Assembly: GCA_016929905.1 (NCBI GenBank)
Contig: JAFGHX010000074.1
Coordinates: 1 to 64,000, forward strand
Direction of reading: 5' to 3'
Length of the DNA stretch: 64,000 nt
Source of the DNA: Kiritimatiellia bacterium
GTDB lineage: Bacteria; Verrucomicrobiota; Kiritimatiellia; JAFGHX01
Shown here: positions 62,404 through 64,000 of the stretch, one piece after another
Layout: every line of letters begins with the position of its first letter
Position numbering within the stretch: the stretch's first letter is position 1
Notes under the pieces: model-generated
What the model was told of the DNA's origin: nothing
Database searches by the model: none
What the model saw: the letters and a program-made list of their open reading frames with translations, nothing else
Translations under genes and position numbers: made by a program

Positions 62404-64000
62404 TCAGGGCTTCGCCGGTGGGCCGAGCGCGGCACGGAAAACTGTCGGTTGCCCCGCTCTCAACGTGACGGTGCGTCGCCATTCGAGCGTGATCGGCTTG
62501 CCTTCCGGGTCGTCGATGAACGCGTAGCCCGGATACAGGCCCGTGTGATGCGAGCTCTGCTTGTCCGGCTGGAACTCGCTCGTGGCCAGCCGGTCACCCG
62601 CGAGGGTGCCCAGCATGACCGGCAACACCGCACCCTTCTGCCGTACCGCCCAACGGCCCGCTTCCCCCTGAAGAGCGCCCAGGAACCGGAGCCGGAACAC
62701 GGCGTCGTACGTACCCGCCTTTTCGGCCGTGACGACGTCCTCGACCTGAAGCCCTTTGCCCGCACCGCCCGAAACGGTTCGCTCCCATCGGGCGCCGGCG
62801 TAGTCGTTCACCCGGCACGTGAAACGGAACGGGCCCGGCCCGCCCGGCCGGCTCGGCTCCAGCCTGACGACCTCCATCAACTGCTGCCCTTCGCAGAGGA
62901 ACCCGGACCATGCGAGGGCGCCGGCGTTCGGTCGCTTCCGCCAGGCGCGCTCGCCGTCACGCGACAGGTCGAGCATGGAATGGTGCTCCGGTCCGTTGTT
63001 CTTGTATCCGCTGTCGACGATCCACAGGCGGCCTCCCGCGCAGTAGTGGATCAGGGCGCCGAGATCCATGTGGCCGTGGTTTGACCAGCCCAGAGTCTCA
63101 AACAGCAGGTACTCGTGCTCCGGCCCCCAACCCGAGCGGTACTGGATCTTGTCCGCGGTCCGTTCATAGGGCGGAACGGGCGGCTTCGCGTGCTTCTGCC
63201 AGGCTTCATCGTTTCCTATCGTGCCGGCCATGTAGTCGTAATAGCCTCTGCCCATCGGGAGCGCGGCGAGTCCGAGCAGCGGCTTCAGCGCTTCGGCGAC
63301 CGCGCGCGGATCGGAGGGCGGCTGCGTGCCCCCGATGTCCGTCGAGCCGCTGCGGAGCAGGCGCTGTTCGCTCGCCATATCGTCACTCGGCCGCGCATGC
63401 CGGAACCCGCGGATGCGGTGGTCGGTGAGGAACTGCTGTGCCGGCCAGTGCCAGTCCTCGGCCATGACGTCGAAGAAGCTCGTGGCCGTCAATTGGAACG
63501 ACGCCCAGCAATCGCCGTAGGGCGCGGGGAACCCGAACGAGTCGACCGCGGCCAGAAAGCGCGTGAGCGTTTCCGGCCACAGCTCGGTGCCTTTCGCGCC
63601 TCTTGTCGACAGCCCCTGGTAATGCAGCATCTCGGCCACCTCGCGGAACGTGCCGGGCTCGTACAACGCGGAGTCCTCGGGGGCATGGCCCCATCCCGTA
63701 CCGTTTTCGATCAGCACGTCGCAGCCCGCCTTCCACCAGTCGGCCAGCCCCAGTTCGTACAGGCGCGAGAAGTAGAGATAGGCCGCCATCAGACCCTGGC
63801 CGAGAATGGTCTGGTGGTTATGGCGCATCCGGATCCTGCCGCCGTAATGCGATACGCCCCCGTCGCGCGGGAAGCCCTGGTCGCTCGCGAGGCAGTCGAG
63901 CAGGTAGTTCACGATCCGGAGCCGGTCCGCCTCGGAGAAGGCCGCGGCCTCTTCGACTCGATCCCAGGCACGCATCAGGGTGGACAGCGCCATGTGCGCG
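62404..64000 (-). CDS. Heparinase II/III- or alginate lyase-like protein, cut by the window edge
   Basis: At least 529 residues are visible and the frame stays open to base 64000, so the N-terminus is probably missing; the ATG at 63993 lacks a ribosome site. The visible part begins with an alpha/alpha-barrel-like helical region (YFSRLYELGLADWWKAGCD, PGTFREVAEMLHYQGLSTRG). A beta-sandwich domain follows, typical of the heparinase II/III family (LLFETLGWSNHGHMDLGALI, WIVDSGYKNNGPEHHSML, FRFTCRVNDYAGARWERTV). It probably cleaves acidic polysaccharides by elimination. A secreted location is expected but the signal peptide would be outside the window. Confidence 0.75.
   Translation of the reverse strand, partial: AHMALSTLMRAWDRVEEAAAFSEADRLRIVNYLLDCLASDQGFPRDGGVSHYGGRIRMRHNHQTILGQGLMAAYLYFSRLYELGLADWWKAGCDVLIENGTGWGHAPEDSALYEPGTFREVAEMLHYQGLSTRGAKGTELWPETLTRFLAAVDSFGFPAPYGDCWASFQLTATSFFDVMAEDWHWPAQQFLTDHRIRGFRHARPSDDMASEQRLLRSGSTDIGGTQPPSDPRAVAEALKPLLGLAALPMGRGYYDYMAGTIGNDEAWQKHAKPPVPPYERTADKIQYRSGWGPEHEYLLFETLGWSNHGHMDLGALIHYCAGGRLWIVDSGYKNNGPEHHSMLDLSRDGERAWRKRPNAGALAWSGFLCEGQQLMEVVRLEPSRPGGPGPFRFTCRVNDYAGARWERTVSGGAGKGLQVEDVVTAEKAGTYDAVFRLRFLGALQGEAGRWAVRQKGAVLPVMLGTLAGDRLATSEFQPDKQSSHHTGLYPGYAFIDDPEGKPITLEWRRTVTLRAGQPTVFRAALGPPAKP

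Noticed and set aside
1..64000. CRISPR arrays, tRNA, rRNA, transposases, prophage genes
   Set aside because: None seen: no regularly spaced long repeats with unique spacers, no cloverleaf with a CCA end that I could recognise, and no mobile-element proteins.

Overview
The window is about 64 kb of high-GC bacterial chromosome with dense genes on both strands. The mix points to the PVC superphylum (a Kiritimatiellota/Lentisphaerota/Planctomycetota-like lineage): paired formylglycine sulfatases, several Gfo/Idh/MocA oxidoreductases, CehA/McbA-type and neutral-ceramidase-like secreted hydrolases, a GFTLVELL pseudopilin with a short C-terminal body, an eukaryote/archaea-type single-chain glycyl-tRNA synthetase, and long exoglycosidases with signal peptides. 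This placement is inference from gene content. No rRNA, tRNA, CRISPR array or transposase was seen.

Region 1 (1-13.8 kb, + strand): an octamer minisatellite at the left edge; a sugar isomerase/epimerase-like protein with an oxidoreductase; a decayed LmbE deacetylase; sulfatase 1; glycyl-tRNA synthetase; a tightly overlapping larB-larC-speA run followed by speB (nickel-pincer cofactor maturation and arginine to agmatine to putrescine); phosphoglycerate mutase with a LysM lipoprotein; and a GYF-like coiled-coil protein. Region 2 (13.8-26.4 kb, mostly - strand): dnaE, a giant DUF2723 membrane protein with a repeat-type C-terminus, peptide deformylase (+), then an unknown gene-leuC-leuD::parA operon and a pseudopilin gene. 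The standout is that leuD and parA form one uninterrupted reading frame.

Region 3 (26.6-33 kb): queA translationally coupled to a YvcK/CofD-like protein with an unexplained C-terminal half, an outer-membrane beta-barrel protein, and the classic rplU-rpmA-obg operon on the - strand. Region 4 (33-64 kb) is catabolic and accessory: CehA-like metallohydrolase, sulfatase 2, a PIN-domain remnant, a 1200-residue GH20-like enzyme, a GntR/LacI-hybrid regulator, creatininase-like amidohydrolase, an MFS transporter with a histidine phosphatase, a GH2 enzyme, a VOC protein, intact and broken oxidoreductases, citrate synthase, two ceramidase-like hydrolases flanking an M28 peptidase, a DegT aminotransferase, an AraC regulator, a GH5-like glycosidase, a response regulator with sensor-like domains, and a heparinase-like gene cut by the right edge.

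The non-coding sequence is unusually structured. Tandem repeats with units of 7, 8, 10 and 12 bp occur, and a composite repeat is present in two copies. Clusters of perfect short hairpins lie between genes, and two very long perfect or near-perfect inverted repeats sit between a candidate promoter and its gene. Several well-matched TTGACN-16/17/18-TANNNT promoters can be read by eye, some placed so close to the start codon that the mRNA would be nearly leaderless.
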